From Notolepis coatsorum (taxonomy: Eukaryota > Chordata > Actinopteri > Aulopiformes > Paralepididae): DNA of 64,000 bases. The stretch spans positions 54,126,150 to 54,190,149 of the forward strand of contig OZ020592.1 of assembly GCA_963971535.1 (NCBI GenBank), in the 5' to 3' direction. Position numbers and translations under genes: made by a program. Shown piece by piece: positions 28,004 through 40,370 of the stretch (position 1 is its first letter; every line of letters begins with the position of its first letter). The notes beneath the pieces are model-generated. The model was not told the origin of the DNA. It made no database searches and was given only the letters and a program-made list of their open reading frames with translations.

Positions 28004-28383
28004 AACCCGTTCTAACGTACAAATCTGGTTTTAGCCAGGTGTGTTGAATGATGAATCCCACTCATTCTTAAACTGAAATGCGTGTTCCCGCTCAATTCAT
28101 TTGCATACAGACACGCCCCGCCAGCTCCTTATAAGGCGAATGAGGCGTGTGCAAAACAGCAGAGCATAGCTTCGGCATCTGATCCATTCAACAGGAAGCA
28201 ATTTGCGACTGATCTAAAAATGTTATTAGATTCAAATGTATTGTTATTATACAGCACAAGTACATCCAACCAGAGTGGATAAATAGATGCTCCAGAAATA
28301 AATATAAATAAATAAACGGCTTAGCGAGGCAGCCTTAGCACACGCGTGCGCACACACCCCCACACACACACCCACACACACAG

Positions 28384-28414
<31 letters not shown>

Positions 28415-28618
28415 GATGCTTTGCTGGAACGATTAATTTCTGCAAAAGGAATCGTTCCAGCAAAGTAGGTAACGTATCTTCTTCTGATACTATGTACTTG
28501 CGTTGTTGTCAAACCAAATGTAGTATTCTTGTTAAGAATGGATGTCCACACATTCGCTTAACGTCTTCTTGATTTATTGACCACAAAAAAGCAATCAATA
28601 GTAGTGTAGCAGGGTGGA
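28004..28618. other. Unannotated, with (CA)n tract
   Basis: No gene recognised. An interrupted CA repeat occupies 28341-28410. Near 28420-28470, gctggaacgatt and aatcgttccagc form a small inverted repeat. Confidence 0.5.
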
Positions 28619-28929
28619 TTATCCCTGCTTTATGGGAGTGGTTGTACAAGGCCACCTGGTAGCGGGACACAGCAGAACTGAGTCTAGCTGGATCCCCGAC
28701 TTTAGGCCAGGAATGTCAAAGTGGGGGTCGAACAGCAGGAGCGGATGGGGCCTAGGATTCACTGACCTAGGGATGATACTCTGGTCCTTCTGGCCCTCCA
28801 GGGCGATCAGCAGTAGCTCCCCACACACACCCACTTCCCCCAATACTTCATGCGCCCTCCCACACCTGATGGCAGTAAGATGGATAATGTTTTCGCTCCC
28901 CAAAGCAGTACCCTTCCTTAATGACCTGT
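28619..28929 (-). CDS. Unrecognised open frame, possible exon
   Basis: The minus-strand frame is open for about 100 codons and includes IIHLTAIRCGRAHEVLG and GELLLIALEGQKDQSIIPRS. A plausible splice acceptor (ctctacag) lies just upstream at about 28930 on this strand, but no good donor is evident at the other end. Composition is more protein-like than the neighbouring frames. I do not recognise the family. It could be an exon of a host gene, part of a retroelement, or chance. Confidence 0.25.
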
Positions 28930-28939
28930 AGAGACCTTT

Positions 28940-30520
28940 AACAATGAACTATAGGCAGGGGTGGAGAAAGGGTTAAATAATAATGAGCATTACCCGGGCA
29001 GAAAACAAACAGACTGAAAGAAACTGGTGTTTTTGGGTGTTTTTCAATGTATGTGATGTATAGATTGGGGGGAGATGAGAGCATCTAAAGGGGGCCGGGT
29101 CAGAGAGATCGAAATGTGCATGGCTTGCCTTAGTAGAGGGTGGTGGAAGAGGTGGTTCAGAGCGAGCAGGAGTCACTGAATAGCAGCACACTGACCGAGC
29201 GGGATGTTGACATTCCGATCTAGAACACAACAAGCTGATATGGCAGGCACAGAAGACAGGCAGAGCGAGGGAGAGGGTTTGACAGTAGAAACTGCGTTTA
29301 AAATGTGTGAAAGGTTATTAGCAGTTGTCATGACAGCGCGTCGCATGACAACCAGGAGAGGGGCGGGCCGTCGTTGCTATGACGAAGATCTATAAGTCGA
29401 ACAGTGTTTCCGGGTGTGAGGCAGACCAAGACTCAGGCAGACTACAATCTGACTAGGACTGAGATCACACAGAAGAGACTCTCTCCTCTCATCACGGAGA
29501 GGGGGGGGGGGGGGAAGGATGCCACATCATTATTAGCTTCGGCTAACACGAGGATGGTCTTGGCTAACGACCAGGCCTGACCACTATTGGACTGAATAGC
29601 AGAAGGACGATAGACTGAACACACCGAAAGATCTTTAGAATAGATCTTACAAGGACAATACGAATTGGTTCCCATCTGATTATGAGGTCTCTGTTTATGA
29701 AAATAAACAATGCTTCTCCTTGTAAGGTATTACGCTGTGTCGAGTGTCGAATTCTTACGAAGGTGGAGAATTATTATGGTGGCAGATCGCACTAACGGGG
29801 AGAGATACGGATTGTACAGCCAGTATAGGAGACGTCAGGATCATTAAAATGACACAACGCAGAGGGAGTGGATGGAGAGATGATAACACAAGAAGATGTG
29901 ATACTGGCCGATTGATCAGAATCTAACAGTTGTTGCCGTGAGCCGGATTTGCAAAAGATAAGAACAAAGGAAACAGACTTTTCAATGCTGTGACAAGTGA
30001 ACAATAGCCATCATGGACTCGAGCCAAGCCGGCAAGCGAGGCCAGCCAACCATCGGAGAGAGTCGATTCGAGCGGTCATGAGGAGCAAGCAAACAGTGGC
30101 TGGAGAATGAATGTGAGTTCATTTGCATGCACATGGTTGTTTGATCTTTAAGCCAAATAAAAACGAACAATAGTGCATCCGTGAACATATTTAGTTTGAC
30201 GCAGAGAGAACGCCAGCTGTAATAGGGTGTTTTGGGACAGGCAGAGTGTTTGTTTTGAAAACCGAGGGTTTTTTATCTACAGAGAATGAAAAACAAAATG
30301 GGGCCGGTGCAGAAGGAGTGCTGGCGAGAGAGAGGCAGGCTGCACGGTTTTTGGTGTTGGGTGTGTAAATGCAGGAGGAGAAAGGGGGGGGGATGCTTGA
30401 ACCAGACGAAAAATCTTTATGGCGGGACTGTCGTCATGACAGGAGGAAAGTCGAAAGGAGATTGTACCAGTGTGTATTATGTCCGATCAGGCAAGAGTAT
30501 TAGTCTGAGATAGCGTCCCC
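28940..30520 (+). other. Possible LTR and leader of an unidentified retroelement
   Basis: A TATA-like ctataagtc (near 29389), an AATAAA (near 29701) and attatggtggcagatcgc (29773-29790), which has the look of a post-LTR leader, follow in retroviral order. A 15-base G run is near 29502. No second copy lies in the window and no pol is visible, so the assignment is weak. Confidence 0.28.
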
Positions 30521-30532
30521 TAATACAGCGGT

Positions 30533-30625
30533 TCTCAACAGGGGTTCCGCGGCACACAGGGGTGCCGCGGAGAGCTGCCAGGGGTGCCGCGAGATGCCTG
30601 GGAATGTTTCTTTAAAAATATAGAA
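30533..30625 (+). mobile_element. Single end of a hAT-type element
   Basis: cagcggttctcaacaggggt with gccgcgg repeats is a typical vertebrate hAT end. No matching right end was found, and 30626-31440 holds no transposase frame. Confidence 0.5.
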
Positions 30626-32155
30626 TGACAACAGTCTTATTTTTAAAATCCTGTAGCGGGTCTCATTTCTGCCCAAGCGCAGCTCCAGCTATAATAACTA
30701 GGCTCTGACAGCTAGCAACATTCAGGTCATTATGATACTCTTATTTTGAAAATCCGTGGTGTCGTGACTCATATCCGCTCTACAGCACACAGCCAATAGA
30801 ATGCATCTCCACACAGCAGTAGCATTCTGCCGTCTCAGTAGTAGCAGTAGCGTCTGTCTGGAACGTGGACATTGCAACAGACTCAGAGCAAGGATAGTGT
30901 TTTCGCGACCCAAAACAAATCCCTGCTGTTTTATTCCACAACGGGTCAAATGCATATAACATGCTTTGCAATCCTTGCCATTCCTTTATGACCACGTTGT
31001 GTTTAAGACCGGAATTAACGCTACGTTAGCATAAGCTAACAACAAGCTAAAGCCCTGTTCAGAGCGACAGAGAACAGCAGAGTGGGGACTTGGAAGGAGG
31101 ACTGGGAAGGAGGGGGGGGGGGCATTCTCCCTCTGTGTGTGTGCATTTGAAAAGATATGATGAAGTCAGACGAGTATATTATATTGATAGTCAATGTACT
31201 GAGGGTGGACAGACAGATGATGTTGATATTTAAACAAAAAATACAATACATAATAAATGTATGCATGATCATCATGCAACATAAAACAATTGCAACTAAA
31301 TAACACAAATACAATAGGCACATTTGTGACTGTTACAAATATAACACGTTTTATACTTGTGCTACAAGATTTTGGCCTGTGCTACAAAACTATCAACCTC
31401 TGTAGCACCAGTGCTATGTGCAAAAAAAGTTAACTACAGCCCTGCAACTATTTAACTAAACAAATAGTCTATCTAGTGCGTCATGTGTATACAATAATTG
31501 CCTAATCTAATAACATGAACTAAAAAAGAAATCGATCACACGTTTCGTAAAGTTATTATAGAAACTTCACCAACTTAACGTCCACGGCAGGCGTCATTAC
31601 TTTTACCAACAGATTTTCCAACGCATTTCCAGAGCAGTCGCATTCATGTGACATCACGGGTCCTATGTCCGTTATCAAGGAAATGCAAAGCGGCTATCGC
31701 AATCGTCGTCGTGATAATAATCACTAAATGCATTCAGTGCTGGATCTAATCAAATGGATTTATCGAGACACGTTATGGAAATTTCAAGACCGGACCACAC
31801 AGCTTCTGAAAAGTGATAATTACACGCTTCCGATGGCGATGGTCTACTCGCAGAACAAGTGAGTGTATCAGCCGCTGTGTTATGATTATTATGATACAAA
31901 ATGTAAATGAATGAATGAATGAAAACTGTATTTAACAGATAAACAGTAAAAGGCACTCAGCAGGGATGTGATGTCATAATCAATCGTCACCTCACTAGAA
32001 TAATATTTCCAATGTGAACCGCAAAGCTGAATTTTCACACAAAATGGACAAGTTTTTAACTCGTCCATCGAAACAGGTTACAGTTACCAATACCAATTCA
32101 GTACCTTCCAGTACCAATTCGACCGCTGAGATTGCCCCAGTCAAACAGTGCAGCT
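30626..32155. other. Unannotated 1.5 kb
   Basis: No gene recognised. A LINE/SINE-like tail (aatgaatgaatgaatgaaaa, about 31903) resembles that at 58020. A G run is near 31110. Confidence 0.3.
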
Positions 32156-32369
32156 GCAATGTTGTGTTCTCATGCTAAACCAGACTGTTATCATGTTGTG
32201 TTCTCATGCTAAACCAGACTGTTATCATGTTGTGTTCTCATGCTAAACCAGACTGTTATCATGTTGTGTTCTCATGCTAAACCAGACTGTTATCATGTTG
32301 TGTTCTCATGCTAAACCAGACTGTTATCATGTTGTGTTCTCATGCTAAACCAGACTGTTATCATGTTGT
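32156..32369. repeat. Tandem array, 34-bp unit, about 6.3 copies
   Basis: Near-identical units of catgttgtgttctcatgcta plus aaccagactgttat. The high identity between units indicates a recent expansion. Confidence 0.95.
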
Positions 32370-32999
32370 GATCCTTTTCTGTATTTAAAAAAAAATACAT
32401 GATTTTCTGTTTGAGAAATGGTCACACTATTGCTATATTTATTTATACATTTAGACCTGAAACGCCTGCTAATAATGCATTATATAGCCTGCATATACAC
32501 ACAAATGTGTTTCCCGGTTTCAATGGGTTAAATAAACGTTATTTTTAAAGCAAGCACTTTTGTCATCATTGTAGCAAAAAAGACAGGACCGGAAAAGTCT
32601 TTATCGTATGTAGGGGTAGTGACACGTCAACTAAAATACTGACTGAGTTTGGCCGCCATCCAGGGGGGGCAGTGGGATAATGCAGGCAAATAGAGAAGGA
32701 GTAGGTCGCCACCTAGTGGCGGAGGGGGGTAGTGCTGGGGAGTTTTCATTACCCATAGGGGAATATTTAGATATAGGTCTCTACGATTTAGATATAGGTC
32801 TCTACGACCATGTAGGGTAGCGGGGTGGGGGAGTGACTCCAGAGTGAGTACAAAAAGGGTGCTATTTTCATAGTAATACTAGTGTTTCCAGTTAGGAGAG
32901 TTTAATTTAATTAAGGAGTTTAATTTGTTCAAATTACCAACTGCTTGTGGGTATACACGGTGGTGTATGTGAGAACTTTGTAAAGGAACTCAAAGCGTG
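32370..32999. other. Unannotated sequence before the 48-bp array
   Basis: No gene recognised. A short direct duplication of atttagatataggtctctacga occurs near 32767-32808. Confidence 0.35.
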
Positions 33000-33310
33000 T
33001 AGTATAGAGCGACGGGACAGCTCCAGGGGGCGACGGAAACAGCCCTGTGTAGGATAGAGCGACGGGACAGCTCCAGGGCGACGGAAACAGCCCTGTGTAG
33101 GATAGAGCAATGGGACAGCTCCAGGGCGGCGGAAACAGCCCTGTGTAGGATAGAGCGACGGGACAGCTCCAGGGCGACGGAAACAGCCCTGTGTAGGATA
33201 GAGCGACGGGACAGCTCCAGGGCGACGGAAACTTCCCCGTGTGAGGTAGAGCAACGGACAGCTCCAGGGCGACGAAACTGCCCCATTTAGGAGAGAGCGA
33301 CGTACAGCTC
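33000..33310. repeat. Tandem array, 48-bp unit, about 5 copies plus degenerate ends
   Basis: The unit gagcgacgggacagctccag plus ggcgacggaaacagccctgt and gtaggata repeats. Because 48 is a multiple of three, repetitive frames appear on the minus strand. There is no start, splice or domain support for coding. Confidence 0.9.
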
Positions 33311-33987
33311 TGTGGGTGTTGAGAGCGATGGACTGCTCTGTTGTATGTTAGAGCGATGCTCTGTCGTATGTTATTATAATAATAATATAGATATACAGGT
33401 TAATTAAATAGAGTTTAATTATACAATGGGTTAAATAAGAATTGCACAGAGAGATTAGGTGCAGTTTAATTAAATAGGTTTAATTCCCAGTTGCACCTTC
33501 TCACACCTGATAAATAGGCAGAGTCTTCAGAAGACACGGTCACCAGACAGAACTGGCGCGGGCTGGGGGCCAATCATGGGACGAAGAGATAGGGTGACGG
33601 AAGTGGGAATCGGTTAGCTGCTGGTGTCACGACGGAAGACAACAAACAGGGAACCGCCCTGTAGGACAGATAATAGGTGTTGAGAAGGTGGTAGACTGGG
33701 GGCTGTAGGACACTCACACCGTCCAACAGTCTGAAAGGGCGTGGCCATGGCAGGGGCTTGCAGAGGAAAAATATATAGAGAACTGGAGATAACTCCATGG
33801 AACGAGCTGCAGGCCCAAAGCCACGGTAGACTAATAGAAAACACAAGGGACAGTCAAGTGTGCAGATGACTGCTGGTGTGGTGTTTCTGCTTTCAGAGTC
33901 TGGAGATGACCGACGGCGGTGGAGACGACCCTCAATCAAGATGACAGACAGGGGGCGGAGACGGCCAACATGGAGGAAAGTTATTCC

Positions 33988-34156
33988 CAAAATGTAAGCT
34001 CTTCCCACACTGTAAGCTCTTCCCACACTGTAAGCCCTTCCCACAATGTAAGCTCTTCCCACACTGTAAGCCCTTCCCACACTGTCAGCTCTTCCCACAC
34101 TGTCAGCTCTTCCCACACTGTAAGCTCTTCCCACACTGTAAGCTATTCCCACCCTG
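33988..34156. repeat. Tandem array, 18-bp unit, about 9 copies
   Basis: Repeats of gtaagctcttcccacact with gtaagc/gtcagc and ctcttc/cccttc variants. An apparent SVGRAY-repeat frame on the minus strand follows from the 18-bp period. Confidence 0.92.
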
Positions 34157-36018
34157 GGTACCTTGCGCTCTCCCTCTATTACAGACACAGTAAGAACCTC
34201 TTCCCTCTAAGGGTTATCTACTGCTCCGCTTCGCGGTAGGGGAGAACCAGGTAAAGTGTAAAGGAGTTCAATGGGAATTTTATAAACAACCACACATTAT
34301 TATTACACTCAAAAGAAATTAACAGTGGGCCCACATTTAGCACATAAACTCCTATATAAAACCGGCTGTAATAGTTGAGGCACCCCTTTTACACTGCTCT
34401 CCAGTGTGCATTCAAAGCACTGTTTATCTTCACTCTTATAGAGCTCGCTCTCCACAGTGTACTGTCTACTGAACACATTTCAACACTCCAAGCACTGCTA
34501 CTTATCCAAGATGGTGGGCCCAAACCCAGCACCGCTAGTCCGGGTGCTAAGATGGCCGACGGAGATCCCACGATAACAGCCAGCGGGCGGAGTGAATGCT
34601 GGGGCAGGTGCTGTGGGCAACGGCTTGAAGAGGCTGGAGCAGCGTGCAGTCTAGGGGCGTCCTCTGCTGGGCTGAAGAGGGGAGCCGTCGCGCGTGCTAA
34701 ACTGTGGGGCTCGCCTAAACACAGCTAAACTGTGGGTCGTATTGAACCCTCCTACTATGCCGCCTATATACACAGTTAACGCAAGGTGGCCAATGCCTAT
34801 CACCTGATTTTCGGCTCCGCTCGCCGGGTGAAGCCTTCTCAGTGCCTCTGGCACACGAACCAAACGCTATATTTCTGGAATAACCCGTTTTGTAGCAGAG
34901 CCTATTCCTTTATCCGGCGCATCAATCAAACGCTCAACTACCGCATGTATTTCTGGAATAACCCGTTTGGTAGCAGAGTCTATTCCTCGCACGCTCGCTT
35001 CTCTGGTGCTCCGCGTTGTTGACGTCCTTCCTCGTCTGTGTCCAACGCCGAAGAGAGTCTTCCTCTGTGTTGCGCTCCACGTTGAACTCCCTTCTTCCTC
35101 GTCTGATCTCCTTCATGCCCAGCCTTCCACCACCGCCCCCTGCCGGCACCTGTAGTCCTGTCTCGCTATGAAACGCCCAAGTTTAGAAGAGGAGGATCAA
35201 AGGGCAGCAAGTTAATAGTCAATATTCAGGTAGGGATGATCAAAGAGAACCGCACGTTATTTGTCCATGTCCGGGCAGGTATGATCAAGAGCGGACAACT
35301 GGTTACAACGTTCTTGTGAACACAGGGAATGCAAAAGATTACGTCTGAATAATAGCCAGACATATTCAGGTTGCTACAGTAGCTTCTCAAAAACACTTGA
35401 TGTATAGTGTACAACAGTTCAAGTTCTTCTCGGCATCCAAACTTAGTCTAACAAAAATGTCCGCTGATCTTATCAACAACAGTCTTCCGTGATCCCTTCT
35501 ATGGTAGCGGGAATATGATTCGTCCTTAATCGACGAGGTGTCCAGTCTTGTCTTCTTTCGTCGTCTTCTTCGCCTTTCTCTCTGATCTCTGAACTCCTAG
35601 TGTCTTGTGGTGGCCCTATATTTATAGCAGGCCTGAGTCCAGGTGATGACCTCACAGATAGTGACATCATAACAGATTTTCCTCCAATCCCAAACAGCTA
35701 TTTTTGAGTTTGAAAATGTAGGCGTGGCTAACCACTAACTGCTCAGCTGAAAACAGTATTTCTTTCCAACTCACTTTAAGGCTAAAATCATTGTTACTAT
35801 TACATTTACTACACATGATATATGAATATTAAGGTACTTCTCTCAACGTCACACATTTCAACATAACACATTACTTGTTTGTGCCAGAGTAAACCACAAA
35901 GTTTACAGTCCATAAATATTATTTCCATTTCAGTGTATTTATATGGCATTTCATCATTTGACTTATTCAACTTATTTACCCAGATTCATTAACTTCTTAA
36001 ACCATGCCTTTCTAAATA
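34157..36018. other. Unassigned, LTR-like promoter signals on both strands
   Basis: A plus-strand tatataaaacc box (about 34352) and a minus-strand TATAAATA (complement at about 35618-35625) suggest remnants of two LTRs. The phrase tatttctggaataacccgtt occurs twice (34869 and 34948). No pol motif or paired LTR was found. The AT-rich 35700-36018 segment is where the BEL solo LTR integrated. Confidence 0.35.
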
Positions 36019-36023
36019 ATTAC

Positions 36024-37461
36024 TGTAACTGAGGGGTACAATTCCCTGACTGTATTACTAGATATGATACTTACTACCACTACCTTTGTACTTAATATTC
36101 GGCCACCCAGTACACGGCATAAATATATTATCATAAACACTCTCACGTAGATGAAACGGATCCAACACAAATGTACGAAGTCGAAGTATGCGTTTATTAC
36201 TACACAGCAATGGTGTGTAGAGCAAGCACTTAATCACTTAATTACATTTATGAATTGAAATAGTATGCACTTTTATGGCAAAGAGTATTCGTCGGTATAT
36301 CAATAGAGAATGTCCAATCTCTGATGGCGCAGGTGGTAAATATACGACCTGGAATAGTTAAGGAATAACAGCAATGATACTTTAATGATTATATGACTGG
36401 ATACACTAAGGGGGGGGTTAATCCGGTCGCTTGTAAGCCGACAGGAGTAGGAGGGGGGGGGGGGGGGTAGAATCCGGCTGCCTCGTCCGGCCAAGGGTAT
36501 CCCAGGTGAACCCACTGTAGTGCCGTTCAATGCGCCGGCGATCCTTGGACCACAGATGAAAGCAGGTGGACTCTTTGTGGGCCGGCTCTCTCCGGTCCAC
36601 GGGGGAGAGACGTGAAGCGACCTCGTCTTGCAGAGCGTCTCCTCACCTTGCGTCCTCTCCAGGGGGGGGGGTTCCAACACACGGCAGTGTCGGGGGTCTT
36701 TATCCATGGAATAATCAAAGTATACAAAGCATAATCCGTGCCTGGGAAGGCGGGCTGTCGTCGGTAGAATAATCCGGTATACAGGTCCACTCGCTCGTCG
36801 GCTCTGGGGCTCCTCGGGTGCAGCTTCACGGGGGGTCAACCACCCTGGGTAAGCAGCCAGTTCTCTGCCCGAAACGATGGGGTACTGACTACGGTAGTAT
36901 TCTCACCGCACGAAGCACTATATATTAACAGACTATTATTAGCTTAATAGACTACGTCCAACTCGACGATATAGTGCCAAATATGACTATTCAAATATTA
37001 ATATACACGATGTCTCAATACCGATGGTAGGCGAACTTGGCTTTACTCCCACACGTGGCGTCGCGGGGAGGCTTTACGTCTGTGACTCTATTGGAGGGTA
37101 AGAAACTGGACTGAAAAGAAAGTCCTACTTTAGTAGCGCAGTATATATACGCACTATGAACAAATAGTCCCATTAGTGGTGCGGTAGCCAGATTCCTACG
37201 CGGAACTAGGACTTGTTCGTACATGTGGAGCGGTACGTTTGAACTGGGTCTGAGGGGTATGGCAGCCTGGCACCAAGGTCTCGACCAATAGTAGAATGGA
37301 GACTATTATGGGATGTTCAGTAGGCTAGAATGGATATTCAATGCATATTGTACAAGGAATATACAAGGGATATCAGGGAATATTAGAGAATATACAAATA
37401 CAATTAAATATATATATATAAATAAATATATATATTCGGTTTAATCTGGCCCTTCACAACA
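36024..37461 (-). mobile_element. Solo LTR of a BEL/Pao retrotransposon
   Basis: Near-identical along its whole length to 58541-59973. It is flanked by attac at 36019-36023 and 37462-37466, a 5-bp target duplication. Read on the minus strand it starts TGTTGTGAAGGG and ends CAGTTACA. A TATA box (gtatatatac, 37141-37150) and AATAAA (complement at 36193-36198) are in the right order for that strand. No internal region follows, so recombination between two LTRs probably removed it. Confidence 0.88.
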
Positions 37462-37466
37462 ATTAC

Positions 37467-38214
37467 CTTTACTTTACACTCATATTAGCTATTTGAAAGT
37501 GATCTTCCCTTAATCCTGTACAAGTGGCTATAAACCACTCCAAGTTTAATATCATAGTGTGATAATTGTAGTTTAATCAGATTTAAATTGAATATAGAAA
37601 AATAAATTTCTAATGTGTCCTGATTACTAGATTTTACACTTCTTTTGTATAAACATTTCCTAAACCCAGATTTACCTTTAACACCTACTATTTTGAAGAT
37701 TCATTTCTTTAAGTTATTTCTTAAACATACTTAATTCTATGTCAGAAGCTCAAACTATATGTTATTTGGTCTGTCTCAAAACAGCTTAGGCCATCTGTGT
37801 CTCAGGGCCACAGAATACATTAATTTCACCTCCTGATAGGAAACTTCACATTTGACATGCTCAAAACCAGTTTCTTTGTTCCAAAGTCTTTGAAGCTCTT
37901 GCAGGTGTGAACTTTAATCAAGAAATTCAATAGCCTACTGTTTTCTCAAGCCAGTCGCTAGGTGACCAATTGTCCTCTTAGGCGCAGCTGGCCTGTATGT
38001 AAATGTGATGCTCTAACTGCTCCCAACCAGCTGGTCTCCTGGAATATAGCTCTGGCCAAATCTACTTGGGAATGCAACTCAAAGATTTCTATGTTATATT
38101 CCAAAAAGGGAACTTCATCTTTATACACCCAAGTATAATTAGTCAGATAATTATACTACATAGGCTTTGTCAATACTGAACGACTGAGCACTTGTCAAAA
38201 GCCAATCGTGCAGT
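37467..38214. other. AT-rich sequence between BEL solo LTR and gypsy element
   Basis: No gene recognised. The left end continues the sequence interrupted by the BEL LTR. Confidence 0.4.
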
Positions 38215-38219
38215 AGGTT

Positions 38220-38935
38220 TGTGAGGATTGGTCCGATTCCGCACGCTTCAAGGTACCAATTACCTTCGTGCACCTGAAGTGAGTTCTAATCAGCTCGGTG
38301 GAGCGCTTTATATACTCTGGTGTTCCTACCGTTCTGTGTCGGGTCGTTTTGGATTACCACTGGCTGCTGCTAGTTTCCTCCCATGTTGTACCTCGTCTGT
38401 TTTTTCTCCAGGACGTCTATGGAAGTCGCCGCTGTTGCTTTTCTCTGCCATCCGTTGGATCTCTGCCTCATAGACCGCTTTGCGCAATTGCGCCTTGGTG
38501 AGTTTTGGAACGTACTTTTTTTGGATACTCTGTTTTTCTTGCATTTTCCTGGACTCGGGACCTTTCTGTTTTTTGTGTGTTTGGGTAACACTGAAGAGGA
38601 GCCGCTTGTTGTTGTTACTGACTCAGCTAAACAATTCTGGACTGCATTGTATTCCGTTCGCTCGTCTTGTTGACATTATCTCTCTCTCTGTTTTCCCGAG
38701 TGGATCGTCAAGTAGCTGCAGAGCCGCAGAGTCAGAGGCGCAACGCCACAGTGCCGTCTCTGCTCTGAAGACGAGCTGCAGAGCCGCAGACAACTCTGCC
38801 AAGAACATTTTCTCCCCTTGTGCTTTTTGTTGTTTTCGCTCATTTCTGTTTTGTAAATAAATACGCCCTGGTTTTTGGCTAACTCTGAACTACCTGTCTG
38901 TGCCGTGCTGTTGGGGTTGTTTACAAACCATAACA
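38220..38935 (+). repeat. 5' LTR of Ty3/gypsy chromovirus
   Basis: 716 bp, TGTGAGG to CATAACA, matching 45249-45965 with about a dozen differences. The target duplication aggtt is at 38215-38219. TATATA is at 38309-38314 and AATAAA at 38856-38861. The bases gtcgggtcgt (38338-38347), about 29 bp after the TATA box and thus near the expected transcript start, are complementary to the primer site at 38938-38947. Confidence 0.95.
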
Positions 38936-38937
38936 TT

Positions 38938-38947
38938 ACGACCCGAC
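38938..38947 (+). promoter_or_regulatory. Putative self-primer binding site
   Basis: acgacccgac, two bases after the LTR end, lacks the TGG start of tRNA-type primer sites. It is the exact reverse complement of the likely RNA 5' end in the 5' LTR. Tf1/sushi-group Ty3 elements prime reverse transcription from their own folded 5' end in this way. Confidence 0.6.
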
Positions 38948-38948
38948 C

Positions 38949-40066
38949 ATGTCGACCCCAGCCGACACAGACAGAGTTAGGGCAGCGTTGGCGGTCCAGA
39001 TCGAGTTGACCAACGACCACACCCAACAGTTAGGTGCGGCTGCGGCTGCTGTGCAGGACCTCCGGGCCCAGGTCCAGCCTATTCAGGAGTCTCTTAACAC
39101 TCTGGCCACCCAGCAGACAACCCAGGGTAATCAGCAGGCTGATATTCTGCACCAGCTACAGGCTCTCAGCGCAGCATTTAACACCCTGCTTTTAACCCCA
39201 CCTGTCCCAGGAGTCCCAGCCAGATCACCACCCGCAGCCGCGACAGACCCCGCACCTCCCGACCTCGCACCTCGGGAGCCCCGTCTCTCCGAACCACGTT
39301 TGTTCGACGGTAACTTCGAGGATTGTGCCACATTCATCATGCAATGTGAGTTGGTTTTCCTTTATCAACCCAGCCGATTTACGTCAGAGGGAGCCAGAGT
39401 AGCTTACATGACTAACCTGCTCACAGGCCGAGCAGCACAGTGGGTTACTGCTTCCTGGTCTATGAGGGCAGATTTTTGTTTCTCCTACCCAGACTTCGTG
39501 GCTGAGCTCCGAAGGGTTTTCCACCACCCAGCTCGTGGCCAGGACCCAGGAGCTCGGTTGGGCACCTTCCGGCAGGGCAGTGGCAGTGTCACAGACTACG
39601 CGCTGGAGTTCAGACTGGCCGCAACCGAGAGCGGTTGGAACGATCGGGCGCTTCATCTCACCTTCCTGAGGGGGCTCAACGACGCTGTAAGGGACCAGCT
39701 CGCGACCCGAGAGGAGCCCGATTCTAAGGCCTAATCAGCCTCGCTATTCGCATCGACGGACGCCTCCGGGAGAGAGGGCGTGAGAGAGCCCGACTGGGAA
39801 CCCCAGACGTTCCCCAGACCCCCCGTACTCGTGAAAGTACTGCTGTCCGTCCTGCCCCTTCCGCGACTGGTGGTCCTTTTCCCTCCCGGTCTGTGACCGA
39901 GGAGGAACCCATGCAGCTGGGACGCACACACCTTAGCCAGGCTGAACGGGAGTCCAGGCTCAGGTCCGGCCTTTGCCTCTACTGCGGTCGGGATGGACAC
40001 CGTATCTCCAATTGCCCTACCCGGCCAAAAGACCAGGCTCGCCGGGACCCCGGGAGATCCTGGTGA
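38949..40066 (+). pseudogene. gag: Gypsy gag, one frameshift
   Basis: The frame opens with ATG only 13 bases after the LTR and encodes a 261-residue capsid-like part (MSTPADTDRVRAALAVQIE; FDGNFEDCATFIMQCEL; NLLTGRAAQWVTA; FRQGSGSVTDYALEFR) ending prematurely after DSKA at 39734. A few bases appear lost near 39729. In the next frame gag continues ([15 protein letters not shown]) to a CCHC zinc knuckle, [14 protein letters not shown] (about 39973-40014), and a stop at 40064-40066. Gag packages the element RNA into particles. The broken frame separates capsid from nucleocapsid. Confidence 0.85.
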
Positions 40067-40370
40067 GCCGTTTTTCCTGTTCCCACACCCGTGCACCACC
40101 TAACCGTCTGACGAGCGTCACCCTAGCCTGGGCGGACCAACGGGCGACGGTGGAGGCACTCATTGACTCGGGTGCTGATGAGAGTTTCCTGGACGTTGAG
40201 TTTGCCACCCAGGCCAACATTCCACTTGAGGACCTCGAGAGGCCTTTGGAGGTTTTCGCGCTGGATCAGCACCGCCTAGCTGACATCACTCAACGCACCT
40301 GTCCTGTCCTCCTCACCATTGCTGGTAACCACGTTGAGAGACTCCAGTTTTTTATTACCAGATCCCCTCT
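39973..40370 (+). pseudogene. pol: Gypsy pol, protease segment, cut by L2 insertion
   Basis: This overlaps the end of gag in the -1 frame relative to it, the usual arrangement for frameshifted pol. The aspartic protease active site is VEALIDSGADESFLD (about 40150-40194), followed by the second half of the domain to VERLQFFITRSPL. The reading frame then meets the inserted L2 near 40370 and stops at 40377. The continuation of pol ([12 protein letters not shown]) resumes right after the L2 at about 42252. Confidence 0.85.

Noticed and set aside
32934-33286. Two minus frames with 16-residue repeats
   Set aside because: Artefact of the 48-bp tandem array; both frames are equally open.
33574-34188. 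204-codon minus frame with SVGRAY repeats as a gene
   Set aside because: It is produced by the 18-bp array, whose length is a multiple of three, and has no domain, splice or start support.
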